Shown: positions 1 to 7,113, numbered from the stretch's first letter. The stretch is DNA of 14,130 nucleotides from a bacterium (GCA_030611945.1 JAUWOV010000047.1:1-14130); one strand, 5' to 3'. A program made the numbers and translations. The notes: a model not told the origin generated them from the letters alone.

Positions 1-1
1 A

Positions 2-877
2 GTAGTTCTTCTCTATGGAGAAACTGGTACTGGAAAAGAACTTTTTGCCAGAGCAATACACTATAATAGTCCTAGAAAAAGTGAGCCCTTTATATCAATT
101 GATTGCGGAGCGTTAACTGAAACATTACTTGAGTCTGAACTCTTCGGACATGTAAAGGGAGCATTTACAGGAGCTATAGAACATAAAAAGGGATTATTTG
201 AGGCAGCAGATGGGGGAACAATTTTTCTTGATGAAGTTGGAGTGGCTTCTCCACAGATACAGACCAAGCTTCTGAGAGTTTTGCAGGAACACGAAATAAA
301 GCGGGTTGGAGGAAACAAAAGCATTAAAGTGGATGTAAGGGTAATAGCAGCTACTAATACAGATTTAGAACAACAGATAAAGGATGGTAAATTTAGAGAA
401 GACCTCTTTTACAGACTGAGTGTTATTCCAATAGTACTACCTCCGCTACGGGAAAGAATAGACGATATTCCTTTGCTAGTAAGCCACTTCTTAAAAAAAT
501 ATGCCCGGAAAGCTGGTAGTAAAATCAAAAAGATGTCATCGGAAGCTATGCAGATTCTAATGAAATATAATTGGCCCGGAAACATAAGAGAACTGGAAAA
601 TGTAATAGAAAGAGCTGTTATTCTCGAAGAAGGAGATACAATTTCTATAGAAAGTCTTCCTGATAAACTGCGAGAGCAGGAAACAGACGGAATAGACGAA
701 GAGCGTGTTATTGCAGAAGGACTAAAAAACACTGTTGAACAAACAGAAAGGAATATAATACTCAAAACCTTCAAAGAATGCGGGGAGAATCAGTATCAAA
801 CAGCAAAAAAGTTGAAAGTCTCCAGACAAAACCTGCAATATAAGCTGAAAAAATATAGAATAATAAGTACGTTATGA
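2..877 (+). CDS. Sigma-54-dependent transcriptional activator (NtrC/PilR-type response regulator), 5' partial
   Basis: This is the C-terminal 291 codons of a bacterial enhancer-binding protein; the start and any receiver domain lie outside the window. The visible AAA+ domain has Walker A GETGTGKE (17-40), an intact sigma-54-contacting GAFTGA loop (158-175), Walker B GGTIFLDE (212-235) and an [12 protein letters not shown] segment. The domain closes with the typical [17 protein letters not shown] region. The last 45 or so residues form a Fis-type helix-turn-helix ([23 protein letters not shown]). Such proteins hydrolyse ATP to remodel closed RpoN-RNA polymerase complexes, so the cell should carry rpoN. 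The gene lies just upstream of two pilus retraction ATPases, which suggests a PilR-like job in type IV pilus control. That is inference from context, since NtrC, ZraR and PilR types share this core. The family call is secure and the specific role is not. Confidence 0.93.
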   Translation, partial: VVLLYGETGTGKELFARAIHYNSPRKSEPFISIDCGALTETLLESELFGHVKGAFTGAIEHKKGLFEAADGGTIFLDEVGVASPQIQTKLLRVLQEHEIKRVGGNKSIKVDVRVIAATNTDLEQQIKDGKFREDLFYRLSVIPIVLPPLRERIDDIPLLVSHFLKKYARKAGSKIKKMSSEAMQILMKYNWPGNIRELENVIERAVILEEGDTISIESLPDKLREQETDGIDEERVIAEGLKNTVEQTERNIILKTFKECGENQYQTAKKLKVSRQNLQYKLKKYRIISTL

Positions 878-906
878 ATAAAACAATGCACAGTGTAATG
901 AAGTAT

Positions 907-1040
907 AAATTCGAAGCACGAAGCACGAAATACGAAACAATATCAAATGACCAAAATACAAATGTCCAAAACAGTGTTTTGAATTTCGAAAATTTGAATC
1001 TAGAATTTGTTTCGGGTTTCGGATTTAGAATTTCGAATTT
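907..1040. repeat. Long imperfect palindrome in the spacer before pilU
   Basis: The 180-base spacer between the activator and pilU is mostly one imperfect inverted repeat. The outer arms are AAATTCGAA (907-915) and TTCGAATTT (1032-1040). The middle arms are GAAATACGAAACAA (927-940) and TTGTTTCGGGTTTC (1007-1020), matching at 12 of 14 positions. The centre is CAAAAC-AGT-GTTTTG (967-981). All three arm pairs share a midpoint at about 973.5-974. The left arm also contains a direct repeat of GAAGCAC (913-919 and 920-926, allowing for offset). Transcribed, it would give a hairpin of about 130 nt ending in a T-run (1038-1043), just before the pilU ribosome binding site. Similar GAAGCACGAA...GAAACAA elements are, from memory, dispersed intergenic repeats in several candidate-phylum genomes. 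It could act as an attenuator, a processing site or a non-autonomous mobile repeat. Confidence 0.8.
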
Positions 1041-1057
1041 TTTCAAAGGGAAAAGCT

Positions 1058-2149
1058 ATGGATATTAACAAATTTCTCAAGATTATGGTGGATAAAAAAG
1101 CTTCCGACCTTTATTTTAAGGTTGGGAATGTTCCACATATAAGAGTTAATGGAGAACTTCAGCCTGTTGGAGAGGAGTCTATTTCATCTAAAGATATGGA
1201 TGAGGCTGCCAATCTCATTCTTGAAAGCCAAAAAAGAGCAAGCATTGCTGAGAAGGATGAGATAGATACCAGTTATACTGTCCCTGAATTAGGAAGATTC
1301 AGGGTTAACATATTTACTCAAAGGGGATATACGGGTATTGTGATACGCTCTTTAAAAACAGAGATTTTGGGCTTTAAAGAATTAAATCTGCCTGTTGACA
1401 TCATGCAAAAATTATCAATGGAAAAACGGGGATTGATCCTTGTTACAGGTAATGCCGGCAGCGGAAAATCAACCACGCTTGCTGCAATGATTGAGTATAT
1501 GAATACTAATAGAAGAGCCCATATTATAACAATAGAAGACCCCATAGAGTTTGTTTATAAAGATAATAACAGCATAATTGAACAGCGTGAAGTAGGTATT
1601 GATACAGAGGGTTTTAAGAGCGCGCTGAAATATGTTGTCAGGCAGAGCCCTGATGTCATATTAATAGGTGAGATGAGAGATACTGAAGCTGTGGAGACCG
1701 CAATAATGGCTGCTGAGACAGGACATCTTGTCTTAAGCACGCTTCATACTATTGACGCAATTCAGACAGTGGAAAGGATTATAAGTTTCTTCCCTCCGCA
1801 CCAGCACCTCCAGATCAGAATGCAGCTTTCATTTATACTTAAAGGAGTTATATCTATGCGGCTTTTGCCATTAGCTTCAGGAGAGGGAAGAATACCGGCT
1901 CTGGAAGTGATGCTTGCCAGTCCTACTATCAGAAAACTCATACTTGAAGGGCAAACAGGGAAAATCTATGATACAATAAAGAACAGTAAGGACTTTGGTA
2001 TGCAGACATTTAATCAGTGCGCAGAAAAGTTTTACAAGGATGGATTAATATCATATGAAGACGCGCTTTCTGCATCAGATAGTCAGGCAGAATTCAGATT
2101 GAGGACAAAAGGCATATTCTCTACCAGTAGAACGCTTAAGGATGTGTGA
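1058..2149 (+). CDS. pilU: PilT/PilU-family twitching-motility retraction ATPase (PilU-like)
   Basis: This 363-residue hexameric secretion-type ATPase would sit at the cytoplasmic base of a type IV pilus and power pilin depolymerisation. The N-terminal PAS-like part starts MDINKFLKIMVDKKASDLYF. Walker A is GNAGSGKS (residues 131-138), the Walker B/GEMRD segment VILIGEMRD begins at about residue 200, and the His box TGHLVLSTLHT begins at about 221. The C-terminal part (FGMQTFNQCAEKFYKDGLISYEDAL...SQAEFRLRTKGI) extends past the PilT end in the PilU manner, so I favour PilU; this is a paralogue assignment by feel. ATG 1058 is chosen because AAAGGG (1045-1050) precedes it and conserved sequence starts there. 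An upstream TTG at 1007 in the same frame lies inside the palindrome and would add unrelated residues. A pilT paralogue follows 81 bases downstream. Confidence 0.88.
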   Translation: MDINKFLKIMVDKKASDLYFKVGNVPHIRVNGELQPVGEESISSKDMDEAANLILESQKRASIAEKDEIDTSYTVPELGRFRVNIFTQRGYTGIVIRSLKTEILGFKELNLPVDIMQKLSMEKRGLILVTGNAGSGKSTTLAAMIEYMNTNRRAHIITIEDPIEFVYKDNNSIIEQREVGIDTEGFKSALKYVVRQSPDVILIGEMRDTEAVETAIMAAETGHLVLSTLHTIDAIQTVERIISFFPPHQHLQIRMQLSFILKGVISMRLLPLASGEGRIPALEVMLASPTIRKLILEGQTGKIYDTIKNSKDFGMQTFNQCAEKFYKDGLISYEDALSASDSQAEFRLRTKGIFSTSRTLKDV

Positions 2150-2154
2150 ATATG

Positions 2155-2220
2155 AGGCACAGAGTGGCAAAGGCACATAGGCACAAAGAAAAAACAATTA
2201 GAAATTAATAATTAATAATT
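2155..2220. repeat. GGCACA short tandem-like repeats and AT-rich repeat before pilT
   Basis: The spacer between the two pil ATPase genes holds three AGGCACA units (2155-2161, 2171-2177, 2179-2185) and a degenerate TGGCAAA (2165-2171). It then runs into an AT tract built from overlapping AATTAATAATT units (about 2199-2220). The tract ends directly at the GGGGG ribosome binding site of pilT (2221-2225). Both pieces look like low-complexity dispersed intergenic repeats rather than protein-coding or RNA sequence. I see no sigma-54 promoter (TGGCAC-N5-TTGC) in the TGGC-containing part. Function is unknown. Confidence 0.6.
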
Positions 2221-2230
2221 GGGGGTTACT

Positions 2231-3277
2231 ATGGATATTCAGGATTTATTGAAATTAACAATAGATAAAGGAGCATCGGATTTGCACATAACAGAGGGGG
2301 CTCCTCCTATTTTACGTATAGACGGCAAACTTGTTTCTACGGATTCAAGCCCTTTAAGCGGGGAGAATACTAAGGATATGATATATAATATACTATCAGA
2401 CGAGCAGAAGGTTGAATTTGAGGAAAACTGGGAACTTGATTTTTCTTTTGCCATACCTGACTTAGGTCGTTTCAGGGTAAATGTTCATCTTGAAAAAGGG
2501 AATGTTGAAGCAGCCTTTAGAAGTATATCATTAAATATTAGAACACTCAAAGACCTGGAGATGCCTTCTGTTGTTACAGAGCTTTCACGCAAACCAAATG
2601 GGCTGGTTTTGATTACCGGGCCAACCGGTGTTGGAAAAACCACAACGCTTGCCGCAATGATTGATTTAATAAATAACGAGAGAGCTTCTTTGATTATTAC
2701 AGTGGAGGATCCTATTGAGTATCTTCATAATCATAAAAAAAGCATAGTAAAACAACGCGAAGTGCATTCTGACACCAAGTCTTTTGCAAATGCGCTGAAA
2801 CATGTTTTGCGCCAGGATCCGGATGTAATATGTGTAGGTGAGATGCGTGATCTGGAAACCATATCCACAGCGCTGACAGCGGCAGAAACAGGTCATTTGG
2901 TTTTAACAACCCTGCATACGCCGGATGTTGCGCAAACAGTGGATAGGATTATAGATGTTTTTCCTCCTCATCAGCAGCAGCAGGTCAGAATTCAGCTTGC
3001 AGGAAGTATTCAGGGAATAATCTCTCAGCAGCTTTTTCCCAAGATAGATAGAACCGGAAGAATAGTTGCAACGGAAATTCTTGTTGCAACTCCTGCTGTG
3101 AGAAATGTAATAAGAGAACAAAAGACAGAACAGATTTCCACAATACTTCAAACTGGCGGCAAATTCGGTATGCATACCATGGATAAATCCATTAAGGAAT
3201 TGTATCAGCGAGGCGCTATTTCTTACGAAGTCGCTACTAGCAAGGTCAAAAATCCCTCCGAATTCAAGAAGCTGTGA
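2231..3277 (+). CDS. pilT: Type IV pilus retraction ATPase PilT
   Basis: This 348-residue protein is a full-length PilT, close to the usual 340-350. It should form a hexamer at the inner-membrane pilus base and drive retraction (twitching, DNA uptake, surface sensing). Visible motifs in order are: MDIQDLLKLTIDKGASDLH at the N-terminus, Walker A GPTGVGKT (residues 130-137), the Asp-box region (TVEDPIEYLH), VICVGEMRD, and the His box TGHLVLTTLHT. The AVRNVIREQKTEQI segment corresponds to the PilT AIRNLIRE signature. The C-terminus is MHTMDKSIKELYQRGAISYEVA. ATG 2231 is chosen because GGGGG (2221-2225) precedes it; an in-frame TTG at 2219 would absorb that site. The stop overlaps the start of the next gene (GTGA at 3274-3277), so the TPR protein is probably translationally coupled. 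No pilB, pilC or pilin gene is in view. Confidence 0.93.
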   Translation: MDIQDLLKLTIDKGASDLHITEGAPPILRIDGKLVSTDSSPLSGENTKDMIYNILSDEQKVEFEENWELDFSFAIPDLGRFRVNVHLEKGNVEAAFRSISLNIRTLKDLEMPSVVTELSRKPNGLVLITGPTGVGKTTTLAAMIDLINNERASLIITVEDPIEYLHNHKKSIVKQREVHSDTKSFANALKHVLRQDPDVICVGEMRDLETISTALTAAETGHLVLTTLHTPDVAQTVDRIIDVFPPHQQQQVRIQLAGSIQGIISQQLFPKIDRTGRIVATEILVATPAVRNVIREQKTEQISTILQTGGKFGMHTMDKSIKELYQRGAISYEVATSKVKNPSEFKKL

Positions 3278-3891
3278 GAGGAAAATATCAGGACGTCTTT
3301 AAAAAATCCATCCATGTTCTCGCCGTGATTGTTGTCTTGTGGTTTGGGCAGAGAAGTTTTAGATTATTAATTATAGCAAAACAATCAGGAGATACTGGCA
3401 GTGCGATTGTCAATCTGCTTCTGGTTGTTTTCTGGGCTCTGTGTCTTGGAGTTCTGTTAGCTCCTGATTTCTCCGGCTGGCTGGCTGACAAATTCTTTGA
3501 ACTTATTTTCCCGAAAAATAAAGGTAAGGTGGCAAAAGAATACAGCCATATAAAAGCGTTAACTGCTCAGGGACATTATGACAGAGCAATAGAAGAATAT
3601 AAAAAAGAGCTTGATAACGAACCTATGAATTACGACCTGATACTTGAGATTGCCCAGATATATCACGAAAATCTTAAGAGTTATAATTTAGCTGTTGAAT
3701 ACTATAATAAAGCATTGGATTTCATTACTGATAGTAATACATGGGTATTTGTAAAAAACAGGTTAGCTGATATCTATCTCGATAATCTGGATAGTAAAAA
3801 TAAAGCCGCTATTGTATTAAATGATATAATTACAAAACTTCCTGATACTAAATATGCCCGGCAGGCATGTGATAGAATAAAAAATCTGTAA
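3274..3891 (+). CDS. TPR-repeat inner-membrane protein, overlaps pilT
   Basis: This is a 205-residue protein with a GTG start that overlaps the pilT TGA, preceded by a weak AAGAAG site. Two hydrophobic segments are visible, at about residues 13-35 and 42-62. They should leave a short loop on one side and the remaining 140 or so residues on the other. That soluble part (about 86-205) reads as tetratricopeptide repeats, e.g. AQGHYDRAIEEYKKELDNEP, then YHENLKSYNLAVEYYNKALDF and LADIYLDNLDSKNKAAIVLNDII. TPR domains usually scaffold protein complexes. The overlap with pilT suggests the protein is made with, and may support, the pilus retraction machinery, but nothing in the sequence names a partner. 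I do not recognise a specific family. The operon appears to end here, followed by 59 bases before the sigma factor gene. Confidence 0.8.
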   Translation: MRGKYQDVFKKSIHVLAVIVVLWFGQRSFRLLIIAKQSGDTGSAIVNLLLVVFWALCLGVLLAPDFSGWLADKFFELIFPKNKGKVAKEYSHIKALTAQGHYDRAIEEYKKELDNEPMNYDLILEIAQIYHENLKSYNLAVEYYNKALDFITDSNTWVFVKNRLADIYLDNLDSKNKAAIVLNDIITKLPDTKYARQACDRIKNL

Positions 3892-3909
3892 TTTTTTAGA
3901 CAAATTCCC

Positions 3910-3939
3910 CGAAGAATTTCGTCTTTATATATGAAAGAC
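3910..3939. promoter_or_regulatory. Nested small inverted repeats before the ECF sigma gene
   Basis: The 59-base spacer carries CGAA-GAAT-TTCG (3910-3921) directly adjoining GTCTTT-N7-AAAGAC (3921-3939), 11 bases before the sigma factor start. Many ECF sigma genes are autoregulated, and this compact patch is the obvious place for a promoter or operator. The CGTC core at 3920-3923 resembles ECF-type -10 elements, but I cannot pair it with a convincing AAC-type -35. No rho-independent terminator for the upstream operon is evident: TTTTTT at 3892-3897 has no GC-rich stem before it. Confidence 0.35.
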
Positions 3940-3950
3940 AAAAAAAGTGT

Positions 3951-4502
3951 ATGACATCTGACAGCATTGAAAAAGAGATAAAGGAACTCCTAAGAGATGA
4001 TAATCCAAAAGCGCTTGAAATTATCTACGACTATCTGGGAAGAAAGCTTTATGGATATTTACTCACAATACTATGTTCGGAAGAAAAGGCAGAGGACGTG
4101 ATGCAGAACGTATTTGTAAAGATTGCAGAAAAGAGGAATAGAATTGCAGACGTAAATAACATAACAGGATATATCTTCAAAGTAGCGCGAAACGAAGCTA
4201 TGGATTATTTTAGAAGACAGCCCAAGCATCATGAGGATATATCCAAATACGAAAATATTCTTTGCTTAGAAGAAGGACATAAAAATAAAGTTGACGAGGA
4301 AGAAATAAGGGAAATATCCAAAGCATTGGAAATCCTGCCTCAGAAACAAAGAGAAGTAATAAGCATGAAGATTTTTCAGGATATGACATTTGAAGAAGTT
4401 TCAAGAGCTCTGAAAATTTCTCAGAATACAGCAGCAAGCCGCTACCGCTACGGAATAGAAAAGCTAAGAAATAAACTCAGGAGATTTAAGAGTGAAGTAT
4501 AA
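3951..4502 (+). CDS. ECF-type RNA polymerase sigma-70 family factor
   Basis: This 183-residue protein has the two-domain layout of extracytoplasmic-function sigma factors. Sigma-2 lies at about residues 20-95, including AEDVMQNVFVKIAE and the -10-binding segment ITGYIFKVARNEAMDYFRRQ. A charged linker follows, then sigma-4 at about 122-178 (ILPQKQREVISMKIFQDMTFEEVSRAL with an HTH ending NTAASRYRYGIEKLR). It lacks sigma-1.1 and sigma-3. The ATG at 3951 gives a complete sigma-2. An earlier ATG at 3931 opens only a seven-codon frame, out of phase. The next gene starts inside its 3' end, which fits the common cognate anti-sigma arrangement. It probably directs its own operon and an unknown regulon, perhaps in response to an envelope signal. 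The family is certain and the ECF subgroup was not determined. Confidence 0.93.
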   Translation: MTSDSIEKEIKELLRDDNPKALEIIYDYLGRKLYGYLLTILCSEEKAEDVMQNVFVKIAEKRNRIADVNNITGYIFKVARNEAMDYFRRQPKHHEDISKYENILCLEEGHKNKVDEEEIREISKALEILPQKQREVISMKIFQDMTFEEVSRALKISQNTAASRYRYGIEKLRNKLRRFKSEV

Positions 4503-4938
4503 CGATATAGAAAGATATCTTTCAGATTTCAAAATCAAGGAACCTAAAGAGGAGTTAAGAGATAAAGTTCTCCTTCAATCAAAATCAGCATGGGTAAGCA
4601 GGAAAGAATCTCATTTCGGATTTAGCTTAGGTCTGTTCGCCAAGGGCTATGCTTATGCTCTCACGCTGGTTTTAGTTGTAGGTATTATCAGCGCAAAAAT
4701 TGATAGTTCTTTAACTGACAATCTGCTTAACGACAGGATTATGGTCGTAAAACATGTTGAAGAAAATAATAAAGATATGGAAAATCTGTACGCTGAGTTA
4801 GGACTTGAATATAAAAATTACATACTATTAGCAAAATCAATCCCAAAAGAACAGGATTCTGAAATGCAAACAAGCATATTTGAACAGCATAAACAGATGA
4901 TGAAAGAATTAAACTTAACAAATGGAGGGTTGTCATGA
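4492..4938 (+). CDS. Small single-pass membrane protein, candidate anti-sigma factor
   Basis: This is a 148-residue protein with a GTG start that overlaps the sigma factor stop by 11 bases; AGGAG at 4479-4483 gives good spacing. The N-terminal 45 or so residues (MKYNDIERYLSDFKIKEPKEEL...) are charged and probably cytoplasmic. One transmembrane helix follows at about 50-68 (FAKGYAYALTLVLVVGIIS), then a roughly 80-residue helical tail rich in Lys and Glu that would be outside the membrane. The position and topology match a membrane anti-sigma factor holding the ECF protein. The classic zinc anti-sigma HxxxCxxC motif is absent and there is no Cys in the cytoplasmic part, so any sigma binding would use a different fold. 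The role is inferred from position alone. Its stop overlaps the next start as ATGA. Confidence 0.72.
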   Translation: MKYNDIERYLSDFKIKEPKEELRDKVLLQSKSAWVSRKESHFGFSLGLFAKGYAYALTLVLVVGIISAKIDSSLTDNLLNDRIMVVKHVEENNKDMENLYAELGLEYKNYILLAKSIPKEQDSEMQTSIFEQHKQMMKELNLTNGGLS

Positions 4939-6362
4939 GAATATTGAAGAAAATACTTAAATGGACAGGAATTGTCATAGGCGGATTATTGATATTGAGT
5001 ATTATTATTCATACTGTTCTGAACATTGTTTGGGGTAGAGAGCTTCGCGCCAAACTCGCAGAGCTAAAGGCAAAGGGCGAGCCAATAACAATTGCAGAGA
5101 TTAGACCTGCTCCAGTGCCGGATAATGAAAATGCAGCTGTGCTTTTGAATAAAGCGTTTTTGCTTATGACATCTGAAGGAGGAAAGCCTTATATTCCAAA
5201 TGAAGATAAAGGCAAAACAAATAGGATAGTTTATGCTATTGAAGATGTTAAATCTTTTTCAGATATTTCCAAATGGACAGAAAAACAAAGACGAGAAATC
5301 CCTAAACTGGTTAATTCTCCCGATATGCAGTATATTTACGCTCTTCTTGAACAAGCTTTCAAAAGACCTGAATGCAATTTCAATTTGAAGTATGAAAACG
5401 GTGCAGGTGTGCTCTTGCCTCATTTATCAAAAATGAGAACTTGTGCAAGATTATTATCTGCAAAGGCATTAATTGAATCTGACGCAGGAAAAGCAGACAA
5501 AGCTTTTGAGACAATTCTTGCGGGTTTGAGAATATCTAATCATCTAAAAAATGAACCTACTTTAATTTCACAGCTTGTAAGAATAGCGTGTGACAGCATC
5601 ATGATAAACTGTATGGAGTCGTTATCAAACAAATATAGTATCTCTCAAGAAAGAATGGGAAATGCTATTTCAGAATTAGAAAGACATCTTGGCCATGAAC
5701 CATTTAAGAAGTGCATGGATGCAGAAAGAGTTGTTTTTGGAGGAGTAGAATTTAATAAGTTACTCAACAGAAAATATTCTATAAAAGAATTGAGGGCTTT
5801 TTTTGGAAGCGGTAATGGACTCTTTCCCAAATTGTTTTATCTGGAATATACCACTCCATTTAAATCGCTTCTCAAAAAAGATTTTTCCTGCTATATGAGC
5901 TTGATGTCCGACATGAAGAAGCTATACAACATGCCGTATCCTGAAAGCGTAATTGCAGGGAATAATATATTTAGACCCGAAACAAGCATTCCTAAATACT
6001 GTGTGCTGACGAGAATGCTTGTTCCTGCACTAACTAGAATCAGAGAACAGATGTCAATTCACGAAGCGAAAATTCAAATATGCAGAATTGGGCTTGCTCT
6101 CAAGATTTATAAAGCGAAATATGGTACGTATTCAGAGTCATTATCTAAACTCGCCCCTGATATTTTAGAAGAAATCCCTAATGACACATTTACGGAGAAG
6201 AATCTAATCTACAAAAAAGCAAAGAATGGATTTATGCTTTACAGCTTAGGACCTAATATGAAAGATGACGGAGGGATTGCAAGGCTGAAGATTATAGCAA
6301 AAACAGACGCTGATAGAAAAGCAAGGCACACATACGATATTGTCTGGAAGTGTGAGAAGTGA
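4935..6362 (+). CDS. Membrane-anchored hypothetical protein with pseudopilin-like C-terminus, in ECF operon
   Basis: This 475-residue protein starts at ATG 4935, within the ATGA overlap with the preceding gene, after a GGAGG site (4924-4928). It has a basic N-terminus and one hydrophobic segment (about residues 10-33), so the bulk should lie outside the cytoplasm. The body (about 40-380) is mixed helical and I recognise no catalytic motif. The C-terminal 90 residues, from about 384, read RIGLALKIYKAKYGTYSESLSKL, then PNDTFTEKNLIY, then SLGPNMKDDGG (437-447). That order resembles the C-terminal half of GspG-type pseudopilins (YxxxxGxYP ... P.D.W ... Y ... SLGPDGxxGG), including their calcium-binding loop region. 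It could be the sensed or regulated component of the ECF system. Function is unknown, and the pseudopilin resemblance is a motif-level impression. Confidence 0.7.
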   Translation: MRILKKILKWTGIVIGGLLILSIIIHTVLNIVWGRELRAKLAELKAKGEPITIAEIRPAPVPDNENAAVLLNKAFLLMTSEGGKPYIPNEDKGKTNRIVYAIEDVKSFSDISKWTEKQRREIPKLVNSPDMQYIYALLEQAFKRPECNFNLKYENGAGVLLPHLSKMRTCARLLSAKALIESDAGKADKAFETILAGLRISNHLKNEPTLISQLVRIACDSIMINCMESLSNKYSISQERMGNAISELERHLGHEPFKKCMDAERVVFGGVEFNKLLNRKYSIKELRAFFGSGNGLFPKLFYLEYTTPFKSLLKKDFSCYMSLMSDMKKLYNMPYPESVIAGNNIFRPETSIPKYCVLTRMLVPALTRIREQMSIHEAKIQICRIGLALKIYKAKYGTYSESLSKLAPDILEEIPNDTFTEKNLIYKKAKNGFMLYSLGPNMKDDGGIARLKIIAKTDADRKARHTYDIVWKCEK

Positions 6363-6377
6363 AGATTTCAGAAATGA

Positions 6378-6824
6378 TTATGGACGATATTGTTTTATCC
6401 ATTTTTGAATTCTGGGCTCACTTGGATTATCCGAGAAATATTTCTTTGCCACAAGTTTTTTAAATTCTTCATAGGGGTCGGTTTTAGCACCAGCCTTACG
6501 AAGATGCTTTTCATCATTTAGATATAGATATAGGATAATTTTGGGATGGTTGGAAAAAGAGAAAAATAATCTATAACGTTGCAATCCTCGCTTGTAACGA
6601 CGATATTTTTTGATATCTCCTCCCAGTTGGTATTCTGGTCGATCTGGATCTTGCGGGATAATTTCTTGGTCGGCTTTACGGATACGATAAGCGAACTTTA
6701 CGATTTCGTGTTGGTTGAACTCTTCATTACCAAGTTTATTATAGAGTTCTTTCACTTGTTCTTTTAGTTGGGCTATTCGTTGATAGTAAAAAACGTGGTA
6801 TTTTAAAAGATAATTATCCTTCAT
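6378..6824 (-). CDS. YhaV-family type II toxin (RelE-like ribonuclease)
   Basis: This 148-residue protein matches the E. coli YhaV toxin in its second half: QRYRLFFSFSNHPKIILYLYLNDEKHLRKAGAKTDPYEEFKKLV parallels the YhaV RYRLFF...WMNDENTLRTYGKKTDAYTVFSKML region. YhaV is a ribosome-associated mRNA interferase of the RelE superfamily. The frame extends to 6851, but the ATG ending at 6824 is preferred. It overlaps the antitoxin stop by 11 bases (ATGAAGGATAA on the minus strand), has AAGGGT about 10 bases upstream, and avoids a non-matching nine-residue N-terminal extension. Antitoxin-first order and overlap fit a standard TA operon. Its stop is 15 bases from the convergent ECF-operon gene. The frame is complete with no sign of decay. 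I did not map catalytic residues. Confidence 0.85.
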   Translation of the reverse strand: MKDNYLLKYHVFYYQRIAQLKEQVKELYNKLGNEEFNQHEIVKFAYRIRKADQEIIPQDPDRPEYQLGGDIKKYRRYKRGLQRYRLFFSFSNHPKIILYLYLNDEKHLRKAGAKTDPYEEFKKLVAKKYFSDNPSEPRIQKWIKQYRP

Positions 6825-7113
6825 CAGCGGTAACACCCTTGAGAAGTTCATTCCATTCTTTGTCCCAAACCTCTTTTATGTCACAAAGTTTTTCAGGATG
6901 TTTCATGGCATCGGCTACTAACGCATTAATGAATTCAGCAAACATAGGTTCTGATTCAATAGTATCTAGTTCTGTTTTAGTGCGGATGCTCAGTTTTTCC
7001 GGAGTGCTCTCTAAAATAACCTCGTGACTACTTGCATGTTTAACAAAATCCATTGGCACATCAACTGCGTAGCTACCACCATGTCTAAATAATTTTTTTA
7101 CACTTACACTCAT
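6814..7113 (-). CDS. AbrB/MazE-like antitoxin of the YhaV-type pair
   Basis: This is a 99-residue protein. Its N-terminal 48 or so residues read VKKLFRHGGSYAVDVPMDFV, then a strand-rich EVILESTPEKLSIR, which is the swapped-hairpin AbrB/SpoVT/MazE DNA-binding pattern. The C-terminal half is acidic and helical (EPMFAEFINALVADAMKHPEKL, then EVWDKEWNELLKG), fitting a toxin-binding segment. E. coli pairs YhaV with PrlF, also an AbrB-fold protein, so the pairing is expected. The ATG at 7113 follows a strong GGAGGG eight bases away. Such antitoxins bind their own promoter, and a palindrome lies over the -10/spacer region upstream. The stop overlaps the toxin start. The fold was called by eye and not by profile search. 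Confidence 0.82.
   Translation of the reverse strand: MSVSVKKLFRHGGSYAVDVPMDFVKHASSHEVILESTPEKLSIRTKTELDTIESEPMFAEFINALVADAMKHPEKLCDIKEVWDKEWNELLKGVTADEG

Noticed and set aside
1007-1057. Longer PilU-like protein starting at TTG 1007
   Set aside because: The extension lies inside the palindromic repeat and adds residues unlike the family; ATG 1058 has its own ribosome binding site and begins the conserved N-terminus.
874-1068. 64-residue open frame across the activator-pilU spacer
   Set aside because: It is made almost wholly of the palindrome, has no ribosome binding site worth the name and no recognisable features.
2165-2185. Sigma-54 promoter before pilT (TGGCA-like bases)
   Set aside because: There is no TTGC at the required distance; the TGGC belongs to the GGCACA repeat patch.
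3892-3921. Rho-independent terminator after the TPR gene
   Set aside because: The T-run at 3892-3897 has no GC-rich stem before it; the inverted repeats come after it and lack a following T-run.
6825-6851. Extended toxin start at ATG 6851
   Set aside because: It would overlap the antitoxin by 38 bases and add a non-matching nine-residue lead; ATG 6824 has a ribosome binding site and the usual short TA overlap.
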